In this document: positions 44,701 through 52,821 of the stretch, in pieces
How the letters are laid out: each line of letters starts with the position of its first letter
Position numbering within the stretch: position 1 is the first letter of the stretch
Assembly: GCF_007995065.1 (NCBI RefSeq)
Contig: NZ_VOQR01000001.1
Location: 2,793,001 to 2,857,000 of the forward strand
Source: Sphingomonas ginsenosidivorax
Lineage (GTDB): Bacteria; Pseudomonadota; Alphaproteobacteria; Sphingomonadales; Sphingomonadaceae
Reading direction: 5' to 3'
DNA length: 64,000 nt
The notes under the pieces: model-generated
Database searches by the model: none
What the model was told of the DNA's origin: nothing
Seen by the model: the letters and a program-made list of their open reading frames with translations, nothing else
Program-made: the position numbers and the translations under genes

Positions 44701-45166
44701 GTTCGAGGCGGTCAATGGGCATTTTCGCACATTGTTCTCGACGCTGTTCGACGGCGGCGCCGCGCATCTGGAACTCGTCGATTCGGACGACCCGCTCGAG
44801 GCGGGACTCGAGATCATGGCGCAGCCCCCCGGCAAGCGGCTCCAGTCGCTCACGCTGCTCTCGGGCGGCGAACAGGCACTGACGGCGGTCGCACTGATCT
44901 TCGGGCTGTTCCTGACCAACCCCGCGCCGATCTGCGTGCTCGACGAGGTCGACGCGCCGCTCGACGACGCCAATATCGAACGCTTCTGCGACCTGCTCGA
45001 CCGGATGGCGACCGACACCGCCACGCGTTACCTCGTCGTCACGCACAATGCGGTGACGATGAGCCGGATGCACCGCCTGTTCGGCGTGACGATGATCGAA
45101 CGCGGCGTCAGCCGACTCGTCTCGGTCGACCTGCAGGCCGCCGAAGGCCTGCTCGCGGCGGAATGA
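41780..45166 (+). CDS. smc: Chromosome segregation protein SMC
   Basis: 1128-aa SMC ATPase, which with ScpA/ScpB organises the chromosome. Walker A GPNGCGKSN at residues 31-39. Long coiled-coil arms are extremely Ala/Arg/Asp-rich, reflecting the GC content. The hinge lies at about residues 495-620 (start DRLLDHVAARPGYERALAAA). The C-terminal ATPase half contains the ABC signature LLSGGEQALTAVALIFG (about 1027) and Walker B ICVLDEVDAPLDDANIERF (about 1053). Head domains are strongly conserved and the start MQIKRLRIAGFKSF is family-typical. No scpA or scpB nearby. Confidence 0.96.
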   Translation: MQIKRLRIAGFKSFVEPADLRIEPGLTGVVGPNGCGKSNLLEALRWTMGEASAKSLRGAGMEDVIFAGTTTRPPRDFAEVSILAEIAGEETEIVRRIERGAGSAYRIDGRDVRAKDVGLLFADAATGAHSPALVSQGRIGAVIAAKPADRRAMLEDAAGISGLHVRRKDAESKLRATEANLAKLDEVIADQDARVAALRRQARAADRYRQLSDQIRVAEARLIFARWREAAAAADAAKAEAADAETRVRTATDAERAAATAQLDAARTVGTARAAALAARDAASDAAHALAALRTEKTSLDQRIAELIANRDRIAEDRDREGSLASDAAAALARLADEARTLDAAIAAAVQARPAFDAALAEAERRARDAEVALAQALARQAQDAAELRVAGAALAAARARTDRAARDGASLAAALRVLPQPAPLEAERAAAATARTTAAATADAARVTLAQADTDERTAIAARDTAEATRATARAELAAIDSEAAALTKATQASGRDRLLDHVAARPGYERALAAALADDLDTGLAAWTGAEPAPDDPEAPSGTEPLAPHVDAPPALARRLAQIFVTDTDAGHPLAVGQRLVTRAGVLRRWDGFAASGSGAAAVERLVRLNRLKALHDARAPAAAALADAETAQAAIDTAIAAARQAAQTARATLQRAETEGRDALRIEDRATTALERLASQRADLDARAARVADDAADAAAELVTAQAAMAAVPDGRANADRVATLQRDAEACRATVGQARADRASGERAHAAHRERLAAAQADTRSWRARAGEAAKRIADMDARAARLALDIAALVDRPAALDADIVRRDADHATARVTADERAAAELTADAALRTADEEHRRANEALAQAREHRAGAVARVENQELRRVEMGRLSGERFACPAPVLPERLAFDAATVRAPSEESAAHDRLSLDRERIGPVNLMATQELAELEAASVGNAAERDELGQAVNRLRGSIGTLNREGRQRLLAAFEAVNGHFRTLFSTLFDGGAAHLELVDSDDPLEAGLEIMAQPPGKRLQSLTLLSGGEQALTAVALIFGLFLTNPAPICVLDEVDAPLDDANIERFCDLLDRMATDTATRYLVVTHNAVTMSRMHRLFGVTMIERGVSRLVSVDLQAAEGLLAAE

Positions 45167-45197
45167 CGCGCCCGCGCCGATACGATATCCTCCGCGC

Positions 45198-45383
45198 ATG
45201 TTCCTCGACGACTCGACCATCTGGCCCCGCAAGGACGACCTGCCCCCGCGCAAGCCGCCCTTCCGCCACGAAAAGGCGTTGACCCGCCTGCTGCTCGCCT
45301 ATGCGCTGGTTCTGCTGCTCCTACCGGTCAGCCTGGGCAGCATCGTCGACCTGATCCGCTACCTGTTAGGCCTGTTCTCTTGA
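45198..45383 (+). CDS. Small single-span membrane protein of unknown function
   Basis: 61 aa: a charged N-terminal half (FLDDSTIWPRKDDLPPRKPP) and one hydrophobic helix (LLLAYALVLLLLPVSLGSIV) with a short amphipathic tail (DLIRYLLGLFS). It lies between smc and the radical SAM gene in the same orientation. I do not recognise the family. The charge pattern and frame position look like a real gene, but its existence rests on composition only. Confidence 0.5.
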   Translation: MFLDDSTIWPRKDDLPPRKPPFRHEKALTRLLLAYALVLLLLPVSLGSIVDLIRYLLGLFS

Positions 45384-45428
45384 TCTGAAGCAATCGACAA
45401 CGCTCGATCGAGAACGTACAGCGAACGG

Positions 45429-46679
45429 ATGGCGCAGCTCGACACCCGTGAAAAGCTGGAGATCCTGGCCGACGCCGCGAAATACGACGCGTCCTGCGCC
45501 TCGTCCGGCACTGCCAAACGCAACTCGAAGGACGGCAAGGGGCTTGGCTCGACCGAAGGCATGGGCATTTGCCACGCCTATGCCCCCGACGGCCGCTGCA
45601 TCAGCCTGCTCAAGATCCTGCTGACCAACAGCTGCATCTTCGACTGCCATTACTGCATCAACCGCAAGAGCTCGAACGTCCGCCGCGCGCGCTTCACCGC
45701 GAAGGAGGTCGTCGACCTGACCATCGCCTTCTACAAGCGCAACTATATCGAGGGTCTGTTCCTCTCCTCGGGCATCATCGCCTCGTCCAACTACACGATG
45801 GAGCAGATGGTCGAGGTCGCGCGTAGCTTGCGCGAAGACCATCACTTCCGCGGCTATATCCACCTCAAGACGATCCCCGACGCCGATCCCGAGTTGGTCC
45901 ACCAGGCGGGGCTTTACGCCGATCGCCTGTCGATCAACGTCGAGCTGCCGACCGCGGGTGGCCTCAAGCGGCTCGCCCCCGAAAAGGACGGCGTCCGTAT
46001 CGAAACCGCGATGTCGGAAGTGAAGGCCTCGATCGTCGACGGCAAGGACGCCAAGGCCAAGTACAAGTCCGCGCCGCGCTACGCCCCCGCGGGCCAGTCG
46101 ACGCAGATGATCGTCGGCGCCGACGCCGCGACCGATGGCGACATCGTGAAGAAGGCCTCGACGCTCTACGATCGCTTCGGTTTGCGCCGCGTCTATTATT
46201 CGGCGTTCAGCCCGATCCCGGACGCGAGCGCCGTGCTGCCGTTGCAGCGCCCGCCGCTGATGCGCGAGCACCGGCTCTACCAGTCCGACTGGCTGATGCG
46301 CTTCTACGAGTTCCAGCCGCACGAGGTAGTCGCCGCCGCCGACGACGCGACGGGCATGCTCCCGCTCGACATCGACCCCAAGCTCGCCTGGGCGCTCAAG
46401 TTCCGCGGATCGTTCCCGGTCGACGTCAACCGCGCCCCGCGGGAGATGCTGTTGCGCGTGCCGGGGCTGGGGGTGAAAGCGGTCAACGGCATCCTGGCGA
46501 GCCGGCGCTGGCGGAGGCTGCACCTGGCCGACGTCGCGCGGCTGACCGTGTCGGTGGCGAAGCTCCGGCCTTTTATTATCGCGGAAGACTGGCGCCCGGT
46601 CGTGCTGTCCGACACGGCGGACCTTCGCCCACTGATCGCTCCGAAGCCAAGGCCCAAACAGATGGAAATGTTTGCGTGA
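45429..46679 (+). CDS. Radical SAM protein linked to UdgX (putative DNA modification/repair)
   Basis: 416-aa radical SAM enzyme of the TIGR03916 type, usually encoded next to a UdgX-type uracil-DNA glycosylase. The 4Fe-4S/SAM site is CIFDCHYC (C-x3-C-x2-C) inside LLTNSCIFDCHYCINRKSSN. A TIM-barrel core follows. The C-terminal region carries a helix-hairpin-helix (VPGLGVKAVNGILASRRWRR) typical of non-sequence-specific DNA binding. The N-terminus MAQLDTREKLEILADAAKYD is family-typical. The reaction is unknown. udgX follows about 100 bases downstream, across a type D repeat. Confidence 0.9.
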   Translation: MAQLDTREKLEILADAAKYDASCASSGTAKRNSKDGKGLGSTEGMGICHAYAPDGRCISLLKILLTNSCIFDCHYCINRKSSNVRRARFTAKEVVDLTIAFYKRNYIEGLFLSSGIIASSNYTMEQMVEVARSLREDHHFRGYIHLKTIPDADPELVHQAGLYADRLSINVELPTAGGLKRLAPEKDGVRIETAMSEVKASIVDGKDAKAKYKSAPRYAPAGQSTQMIVGADAATDGDIVKKASTLYDRFGLRRVYYSAFSPIPDASAVLPLQRPPLMREHRLYQSDWLMRFYEFQPHEVVAAADDATGMLPLDIDPKLAWALKFRGSFPVDVNRAPREMLLRVPGLGVKAVNGILASRRWRRLHLADVARLTVSVAKLRPFIIAEDWRPVVLSDTADLRPLIAPKPRPKQMEMFA

Positions 46680-46683
46680 CCCC

Positions 46684-46771
46684 CGTCACCCTGAACTCGT
46701 TTCAGGGTCCATCTTTCCGCAAACGATATCGCATGAGGCGGCCTGGATGCTGAAACGAGTTCAGCATGACG
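46684..46771. repeat. Type D paired palindrome
   Basis: CGTCACCCTGAACTCGTTTC at the left and ACGAGTTCAGCATGACG at the right, between the radical SAM and udgX genes. Confidence 0.88.
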
Positions 46772-46784
46772 GCGTTGGGGTTCG

Positions 46785-48179
46785 ATGCGCGTCGTAACAC
46801 TCACCGAACCCGACGATTTCGACGGCTGGCGCGACGCCGCGCGCGGCCTGATCGCCAGCGACACCCCCCCCGACGACGTCGTCTGGCAGGTCGGCGACGC
46901 CCCCGCCGATCTCTTCGCGACCACCGCCGATCCGGTCGCCGCCCCCGCCCCCGGCGGCCTCAGCGTCCCCCGCGCGTTCCTCGACCTCGCGCGCTCGGCG
47001 ATCCTCGCCAGTGACCCCGAACGCTTCGCGCTGCTCTACACCCTGCTCTTCCGCCTGCGCCGCGAGCCCAAGGCGATCGAGGACCGCGCCGACCCGCTCG
47101 TCCGCCGGCTCGACCGCATCGCCAAGGATGTCCGCCGCGACATCCACAAGATGCGCGCCTTCCTCCGCTTCCGCGAGGTGGAGGACGGTGATGGGGGGGA
47201 CGGCGCCCCGCGCTTCGTCGCGTGGTTCGAACCCGATCACCACATCGTCCGCGCCAACGCCGCGTTCTTCGTCAACCGCTTCGCCAGCATGCGCTGGTCG
47301 ATCCTGACGCCCGAGGTCTCGATCCACTGGGACGGCAAGGCGCTGTCCGAAGGCCCCGGCGCGAGCAAGGCCGACGCCCCCGACGGCGACCCGACCGAGG
47401 ACGTCTGGAAGACCTACTATGCCAGCACCTTCAACCCGGCGCGCGTGAAGATCGGCGCGATGCTAAAGGAGATGCCGAAGAAATACTGGAAGAACATGCC
47501 CGAGACCGCGCTGGTCCCTGGCATGCTCGCAGCAGCGCAGGCACGGGAGTCGGGCATGATCACCAAGTCACGCGAGCATATCGGCGGCAACAGCCTGATT
47601 GCCTGGGAGGCGCTGCGCGACGAGGCCGCCGGCTGCACCCGCTGCCCGCTGTACAAGCCCGCGACGCAAACCGTGTTCGGCGAAGGCCCGGTCGATGCCC
47701 CGCTGATGTTCGTCGGCGAACAGCCCGGCGACCAGGAGGACCTCGCCGGCCGCCCGTTCGTCGGTCCCGCCGGCCAGATGTTCGACCGCGCGATGGCCGA
47801 GGCCGGCGTCGACCGCGCGCGCGCCTACGTCACCAACGCGGTCAAGCACTTCAAGTTCGAACAGCGCGGCAAGCGCCGCATCCACTCGTCGCCGGCTGCC
47901 GGCGAGATCGACGCGTGCCGCTGGTGGGTCGAGCAGGAGCAGATGCTCGTGAAGCCCAAGGTCACGGTGGCGCTGGGCGCAACTGCCGCGCGCTCGCTGT
48001 TCGGCAAGGTCATGGCGATCGGCAAGAACCGCGGCCGCGCGATGGAGCTACCGAGCGGCGGCGAAGCGTGGATCACCGTCCACCCGAGCTATCTGCTGCG
48101 CCTGCCCGACGAGGGCCAGGCGCGGGAGGAATATGCGCGGTTCGTCGAGGATCTGCGCGTCGTGGGTGGGCGGATATAG
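46785..48179 (+). CDS. udgX: UdgX-type uracil-DNA binding/glycosylase protein with N-terminal DUF4130 domain
   Basis: 464-aa fusion. Residues 1 to about 250 match the DUF4130/TIGR03915 domain (RAFLDLARSAILASDPERFA, VRRDIHKMRAFLRFREVED, HHIVRANAAFFVNRFASMRW). From about residue 280 comes a family 4-like uracil-DNA glycosylase with Fe-S cysteines (AGCTRCPLYKPATQ), motif GEQPGDQEDLAGRPFVGPAG, and the UdgX signature K363-R-R-I-H367. In UdgX this histidine bonds covalently with the DNA after uracil removal. It probably repairs or flags uracil in DNA together with the radical SAM partner upstream. Confidence 0.92.
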   Translation: MRVVTLTEPDDFDGWRDAARGLIASDTPPDDVVWQVGDAPADLFATTADPVAAPAPGGLSVPRAFLDLARSAILASDPERFALLYTLLFRLRREPKAIEDRADPLVRRLDRIAKDVRRDIHKMRAFLRFREVEDGDGGDGAPRFVAWFEPDHHIVRANAAFFVNRFASMRWSILTPEVSIHWDGKALSEGPGASKADAPDGDPTEDVWKTYYASTFNPARVKIGAMLKEMPKKYWKNMPETALVPGMLAAAQARESGMITKSREHIGGNSLIAWEALRDEAAGCTRCPLYKPATQTVFGEGPVDAPLMFVGEQPGDQEDLAGRPFVGPAGQMFDRAMAEAGVDRARAYVTNAVKHFKFEQRGKRRIHSSPAAGEIDACRWWVEQEQMLVKPKVTVALGATAARSLFGKVMAIGKNRGRAMELPSGGEAWITVHPSYLLRLPDEGQAREEYARFVEDLRVVGGRI

Positions 48180-48199
48180 GGGTCGTCCCATCCAAACCC

Positions 48200-48282
48200 C
48201 GTCACCCCAGCGCAGGCTGGGGTCTCCCGCGGCTCCTGTCCCCTGCCAGCCGCACGAGATCCCAGCCTTCGCTGGGATGACG
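48200..48282. repeat. Type C paired palindrome
   Basis: CGTCACCCCAGCGCAGGCTG at the left and AGCCTTCGCTGGGATGACG at the right, between the convergent udgX and aldo/keto reductase genes. Confidence 0.85.
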
Positions 48283-48302
48283 GAATAGGGGGCGGTCTGC
48301 TG

Positions 48303-49100
48303 TTACATCGACCCCGGCTCAGGCCCCATCCGCCCACCCGCGTCATCCATCGCCGCGATCGCGGCCATATCCTCATCGTCCAGTGTCAGGTCCAGCGCCG
48401 CGAAATTGTCCGTCAGATGCTCGGCATCCGACGCCTTCGGGATCACCGAAAGCCCCAACGCCAGATGCCACGCCAGGATAACCTGCGCCGCGCTCCGCCC
48501 ATGCTTCGCCGCGATGTCTGTGATCCGCGCGTCGGTCAGCAGCGTCTTGCCCTGCCCGAGCGGACTCCAGCTCTGCGTCACGATCCCGTGCCGCTCGTGA
48601 TACGCCCGCGCCTCGCGCTGCTGGAAGTTCGGGTGCAGCTCGATCTGGTTCACCACCGGCGTCACGCCGGTCGCCGCGACGATCGCGTCCAGATGCGCGG
48701 GCTCGAAGTTCGACACGCCGATCGACCGCGTCTTCCCCGCATCGCGCAGGGCCACCATCGCCTTCCACGCGTCGACAAATTGTCCCTGCCCCGGCGCCGG
48801 CCAGTGCATCAGATACAGGTCGACCGCGTCGAGCCCGAGCAGCGCGAGGCTCTCGTCGAGCGCGGCCTCGGGATCGCCCTGCCGGTCGTTCCACAACTTG
48901 GTCGTCAGGAACGCATCCGACCCCTTGTAGCCGTCGCCGACCCCGCGCTCGTTCTCGTAGATCGCGGCGGTGTCGACCAGCCGGAAGCCGATATCGAGCC
49001 CGTTGCGGACGATCGCCGCCACCTGGCTGTCGGGAATCTGCCACGTCCCCATGCCGAGCTGGGGCATGGTGCGGCCGTCGTTGAGTGTGAGATCTGTCAT
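48303..49100 (-). CDS. Aldo/keto reductase
   Basis: NADPH-dependent oxidoreductase of the AKR superfamily (2,5-diketogluconate reductase-like), 265 aa. Motifs: MPQLGMGTWQIPDSQ, the catalytic Asp/Tyr in GFRLVDTAAIYENERGVGDG, Lys in FLTTKLWN, His in LYLMHWPAPGQ, and the cofactor loop VIPKASDAEHLTDNF. The start at 49100 (MTDLTLNDGR) is the natural one. Divergent from the DedA gene. The substrate cannot be predicted. Confidence 0.92.
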   Translation of the reverse strand: MTDLTLNDGRTMPQLGMGTWQIPDSQVAAIVRNGLDIGFRLVDTAAIYENERGVGDGYKGSDAFLTTKLWNDRQGDPEAALDESLALLGLDAVDLYLMHWPAPGQGQFVDAWKAMVALRDAGKTRSIGVSNFEPAHLDAIVAATGVTPVVNQIELHPNFQQREARAYHERHGIVTQSWSPLGQGKTLLTDARITDIAAKHGRSAAQVILAWHLALGLSVIPKASDAEHLTDNFAALDLTLDDEDMAAIAAMDDAGGRMGPEPGSM

Positions 49101-49173
49101 TCGCCCCCAACAGACCGGAGCCGCAGCGGGTTCCGATTGACCGGCCGCGCCACTTGCCCCAGATCGCGCGCCC

Positions 49174-49803
49174 ATGTTCGAAAAGATCCTCGGCGTCCTC
49201 GCCACCTTCACCATCTGGGTGATCTCGTCGGGCGGCTATGTCGGCATCGCGATCCTCATGGCGATCGAGAGTGCATGCATCCCGCTGCCGTCGGAAATCA
49301 TCATGCCGTTCGCGGGCTATCTCGTCTCGACCGGCCGGTTCGACCTCTATCTCGCCGCCACCGCGGGCGCGATCGGGTGCAATCTCGGCTCGATCGTCGC
49401 CTATGAGGTCGGCAAGCGCGGCGGGCGCCCGATGGCCGAGCGCTGGGGCCGCTACGTGCTGATCGGCCCGGGCGAGCTCGACGCCGCCGACCGCTTCTTC
49501 GTGCGCTGGGGCTCGGCGGCGGTGCTGATCGGCCGGCTGCTCCCGGTGATCCGTTCGTTCATCGCGTTTCCGGCGGGCGTCGCGCGGATGAAGCTGGTGC
49601 CGTTCCACCTCTACACCTTCATCGGCTCCTGGCCGTGGTGTTTCGGCCTTGCCTGGGTCGGCATGAAGCTCGGCGACAAATGGGACAGCGACCCGCGGGT
49701 GAAGGCGGCGTTCCATTCTGCCGACCTGCTGATCGGCCTGGTCCTGATCGCGCTGGTGGGGTTCTACGTCTGGCACCGTGTCCGTGGCCTGAAGCACCGC
49801 TAA
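49174..49803 (+). CDS. DedA family membrane protein
   Basis: 209-aa inner-membrane protein of the DedA/SNARE-associated (VTT) family, associated with lipid scrambling/flipping and proton-dependent membrane homeostasis. Conserved blocks: ESACIPLPSEIIMPFAGYLV (the E-x3-P...E re-entrant motif), GCNLGSIVAYEVGKRGGRP, and FVRWGSAAVLIGRLLPVIRS with FIAFPAGVARM. About four to six hydrophobic segments. Family members have been proposed to transport undecaprenyl phosphate or phosphatidylethanolamine; which applies here is open. Confidence 0.92.
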   Translation: MFEKILGVLATFTIWVISSGGYVGIAILMAIESACIPLPSEIIMPFAGYLVSTGRFDLYLAATAGAIGCNLGSIVAYEVGKRGGRPMAERWGRYVLIGPGELDAADRFFVRWGSAAVLIGRLLPVIRSFIAFPAGVARMKLVPFHLYTFIGSWPWCFGLAWVGMKLGDKWDSDPRVKAAFHSADLLIGLVLIALVGFYVWHRVRGLKHR

Positions 49804-49925
49804 ATCCTCCCCCGCCAGGGGGAGGTGGCGCCGTAGGCGACGGAGGGGGCGGACACGGAACGGACGTTGGAGTTCCCGCCCCCTCCGTCACGCTACGCGT
49901 GCCACCTCCCCCTCGCAGGGGAGGA
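49804..49925. repeat. Type B paired palindrome
   Basis: AATCCTCCCCCGCCAGGGGG at the left and ACCTCCCCCTCGCAGGGGAG at the right. Its last bases touch the stop codon of the convergent CFA-like gene. Confidence 0.9.
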
Positions 49926-51227
49926 TCAGGAGAGCCCTCGATACCCCGGCCGCAACGGCAGCCCCGACAACCCCACCGTCCGCTTCTGCGCGAGCGTCTG
50001 GAAATCGCACAGCACCCCGCGCCAGAACCCGGTGCACGACAGCGCGAGATACAACAGCCACAACCGGGTCCGCGTCAGCCCGACCTCGGCGACCGCCGCC
50101 TCGCGGTTCGCGTACAGCGCCTCGCTCCAGGCCTTGAGCGAGCGGTAATAATGCTCGCGCATGCTCTCGACATCCATCACCTCGAAGCCGTGCCGCTCGA
50201 GATTGGTCGTCGTCATCCCGATATAATCGAGTTCGCCGCCCGGGAAGATATAACGGTTGATCACCGCCATATAGGCGGTCCGCTTGCGGAACTTGGTCAG
50301 GTCCTTGGTCGCGCGCCGAGTTGTCGCCTGGTGCAAATACAACCCGTGCGGGCCGAGCAACCGGTGCATCTGTTCGAAATGCCGGTCGTGATTGTCGATC
50401 CCGACATGCTCGAACATCCCGATCTGCGCGATCTTGCCGTAAATCCCCGGGGTCTCGATCGTCCGATAGTCGCGCAGCTCGATCGTCACCCGGTCGCTCA
50501 AGCCCCGGCTCGCGACGCGCGCCTGCGCTAGGTCATGCTGCTCCTGCGACAGCGTGATGCCGTGTACGGTCGCGCCAAAGAACTCCGCCGCATGGCACGC
50601 TAGGCCACCCCAGCCGCATCCGAGATCGAGCATCCGGTCGCCCGGCACCAGCTCCAGCTTCCGGCAGATCAGATCCATCTTGGCGAGCTGCGCATCCGCG
50701 AGACTCGTTTCCGGCGTCGCGAACACCGCGGCCGAATATTGCATCTCGGGGTCTAGGAACAGTTGATAGAAAGCGTTCGACACGTCGTAGTGGAACTGGA
50801 TCATCGCGGTGTCGTCGCGGCCCTTGCCGAACAGCGCGCCGACCCGGTCGCCGAAGCTCAGCGCGCCCTTGTCGCCGTCGGTCGCGAACAGGAACGGCCA
50901 CGCCGCCTTCATGATCAGCCCGCGGTTCACCGACTTGACCAGCCCCACCGCGCGCAGATGCTCCCACCGCCCCAGCGCCTCGAGCGGACTGCCGCCCTGG
51001 ATGTCGATCCCGCCGGCGATGTACACCTCGACCAGTGTCATCAGCTTGGGCGATCGCACCAGCCGCCCGATCGCCGCGGGCGATGCGATCACGATGCGGA
51101 TGTCGTCGCGTGCATTCGGCCCCAGCGGCACGATCTCGCCGTTCCACAGTTCGACGCTGACATCGGCCTGCAGATGCCCGGCGATATGCGCGATGATCGT
51201 CCGTGCGTTTGCGAGCAGATCGGCCAT
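49926..51227 (-). CDS. Cyclopropane-fatty-acyl-phospholipid synthase family methyltransferase
   Basis: 433-aa SAM-dependent methyltransferase of the CFA synthase family, acting on unsaturated acyl chains of membrane phospholipids. An N-terminal SCP2-like lipid-binding segment (VSVELWNGEIVPLGPNARDD) precedes QFHYDVSNAFYQLFLDPEMQ and the SAM-binding motif MLDLGCGWGGLACHAAEFFG. The active-site regions YSAAVF and GMFEHVGIDNHDRHFEQMHR, and the C-terminal SLKAWSEALYANR, are present. The start at 51227 (MADLLANARTI) is preferred over an upstream ATG. Confidence 0.9.
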   Translation of the reverse strand: MADLLANARTIIAHIAGHLQADVSVELWNGEIVPLGPNARDDIRIVIASPAAIGRLVRSPKLMTLVEVYIAGGIDIQGGSPLEALGRWEHLRAVGLVKSVNRGLIMKAAWPFLFATDGDKGALSFGDRVGALFGKGRDDTAMIQFHYDVSNAFYQLFLDPEMQYSAAVFATPETSLADAQLAKMDLICRKLELVPGDRMLDLGCGWGGLACHAAEFFGATVHGITLSQEQHDLAQARVASRGLSDRVTIELRDYRTIETPGIYGKIAQIGMFEHVGIDNHDRHFEQMHRLLGPHGLYLHQATTRRATKDLTKFRKRTAYMAVINRYIFPGGELDYIGMTTTNLERHGFEVMDVESMREHYYRSLKAWSEALYANREAAVAEVGLTRTRLWLLYLALSCTGFWRGVLCDFQTLAQKRTVGLSGLPLRPGYRGLS

Positions 51228-51305
51228 GTTCTTCCCCCCCGCCGTGATTGCTCGGCGCGCTCTGCTCGCAGCCAATCGCGGCGAGCGCAACCCAAGAGTC
51301 AGACG

Positions 51306-51806
51306 TCAGGCGATGCTCCGCCGCGCCTGCGCCTGCGCGCTCGCCAGGTGATGCGCATGCGTGATCGCCACCGCGAGCGCATCAGCGGCGTCGGGCCCGG
51401 CGAGCTTGGTCCCCGGCAGCAGCACCGCCATCATCGCCTGGATCTGCCGCTTCTCGGCCCCCCCCGATCCCACCACCGCCTTCTTGACGGTCGAGGGATG
51501 ATATTCGCCGATATGCAGCCCCGCCCCCGCCGCGGCGAGCAACACGACGCCGCGCGCCTGCCCCAGCTTCAGCGTCGACTGCGCGTTGGTGTTGCCGAGC
51601 ACCTCCTCGACCGCCGCGCCATCGGGCCGCTCGGCGCGGATCACGTCGATCAACGCACCGTACAATGCCGTCAACCGCCGCGGCAGCGCCATCGACGGGT
51701 CGGTCCTCACCTGCCCGTTGGCGATATGGCTGAGCCGGTTCCCCTCCGCCCGGATCACGCCCCATCCGGTCGTGCCGAGCCCCGGGTCGAGGCCGAGGAT
51801 GATCAC
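51306..51806 (-). CDS. ruvC: Holliday junction resolvase RuvC
   Basis: Endonuclease that cuts four-way junctions at the end of recombination, with RuvAB; 166 aa. The catalytic acids are visible: Asp in [17 protein letters not shown], Glu in [12 protein letters not shown], and the terminal pair in [17 protein letters not shown]. yebC lies about 240 bases upstream on the same strand, a common arrangement, with a large palindrome between them. ruvA and ruvB are not in the window. Confidence 0.95.
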   Translation of the reverse strand: MIILGLDPGLGTTGWGVIRAEGNRLSHIANGQVRTDPSMALPRRLTALYGALIDVIRAERPDGAAVEEVLGNTNAQSTLKLGQARGVVLLAAAGAGLHIGEYHPSTVKKAVVGSGGAEKRQIQAMMAVLLPGTKLAGPDAADALAVAITHAHHLASAQAQARRSIA

Positions 51807-51810
51807 GCGA

Positions 51811-52042
51811 AGCCGCTAAGACGCGAAGAGAAGGTGTGTTCGCGCAGAGGCGCAGAGGACGCCGAGGTGATGCGGTCGGGGCCATCGTCTCGCCTTAGCG
51901 AGACCTTCGCCTGTGCTGTTACCCGCGGGTGCAAAGGCCCGCTGACGCGGGCAACAGATGAAGCGCGCGCGCTCCCTCTGCGCTCTCTGCGCCTCTGCGC
52001 GAAAACCTCTTCTTCATTGCGCCTTCGCGCCTTTGCGTGAAT
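51811..52042. repeat. Type J long paired repeat between yebC and ruvC
   Basis: About 232 bp. The left half has CGCGAAGCCGCTAAGACGCG and CGCGCAGAGGCGCAGAG. The right half carries the inverted forms, CTCTGCGCCTCTGCGCG and CCTTCGCGCCTTTGCGTG. The roughly 90-base centre contains its own small hairpins (CTCGCCTTAGCGAG; GCCCGCTGACGCGGGC). It fills the gap; I see no gene in it. Confidence 0.8.
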
Positions 52043-52047
52043 CAAAT

Positions 52048-52791
52048 TCAGCCCAGTTTCTCCAGAATCTCGTCCGAGACCTCGTAATTCCCCCACACCG
52101 TCTGCACGTCGTCGTCCTCGTCGAGCACTTCGATCAGCTTGAACAGCGTCCCCGCATCGTCCTCGCCGACATCGACCATCGTCTGCGGCCGCCAGGCGAG
52201 CTTCGCGCCCTCGGCCTCGCCCAGCTTGGCCTCCAAAGCCTTGGCGACCTCGTGCAGGTCGGCGACCGCGGTCCAGATCTCGTGGCCGTCCTCGCTCGAC
52301 GTCACGTCCTCGGCGCCCGCGTCCAGCGCCGCCTCGAACACCGCCTCGGCATCGCCCGCGCTCGCGGGATAGGAAATCAGGCCCACCCGGTCGAACGCAT
52401 GGCTGACCGAGCCGCTCGCGCCCAGATTGCCGCCGTTCTTGGCGACCGCGACGCGCACGTTGGTCGCGGTGCGGTTGCGGTTGTCGGTCAGCGCCTCGAT
52501 GATCAGCGACACGCCGCCGGGGCCGAACCCCTCGTAACGGATTTCCTCGTAATTCTCGGCGTCGCCCTTGCTCGCCTTGTCGATCGAGCGCTGGATGTTC
52601 TCCTTGGGGAGCGACATCGCCTTGGCGGCGTTGATCGCCGCGCGCAGGCGCGGGTTCATGTCGGGGTCGGGCAGGCCCATCTTGGCGGCGACGGTGATTT
52701 CGCGGCTGAGCTTGCTGAACGCGGACGAGCGCTTCTTATCCTGCGCACCCTTGCGGTGCATGATGTTCTTGTATTTGGAATGGCCTGCCAT
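52048..52791 (-). CDS. YebC/PmpR family protein
   Basis: 247-aa YebC-family protein. Typical start [20 protein letters not shown], followed by [40 protein letters not shown] and the acidic C-terminal [20 protein letters not shown]. Members were first described as transcriptional regulators; recent work on the family points to a role in ribosome function at polyproline stretches. Upstream of ruvC on the same strand. Confidence 0.94.
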   Translation of the reverse strand: MAGHSKYKNIMHRKGAQDKKRSSAFSKLSREITVAAKMGLPDPDMNPRLRAAINAAKAMSLPKENIQRSIDKASKGDAENYEEIRYEGFGPGGVSLIIEALTDNRNRTATNVRVAVAKNGGNLGASGSVSHAFDRVGLISYPASAGDAEAVFEAALDAGAEDVTSSEDGHEIWTAVADLHEVAKALEAKLGEAEGAKLAWRPQTMVDVGEDDAGTLFKLIEVLDEDDDVQTVWGNYEVSDEILEKLG

Positions 52792-52821
52792 CGGTGCCTC
52801 TTTTGAGCTGTTGCGCCGCTC

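Noticed and set aside
49101..49135. An EcfG promoter upstream of the aldo/keto reductase gene (GGAAC-N17-TGTT on the minus strand)
   Set aside because: The -10 would lie only 8 bases from the start codon and matches three of four positions, so a chance match is more likely.
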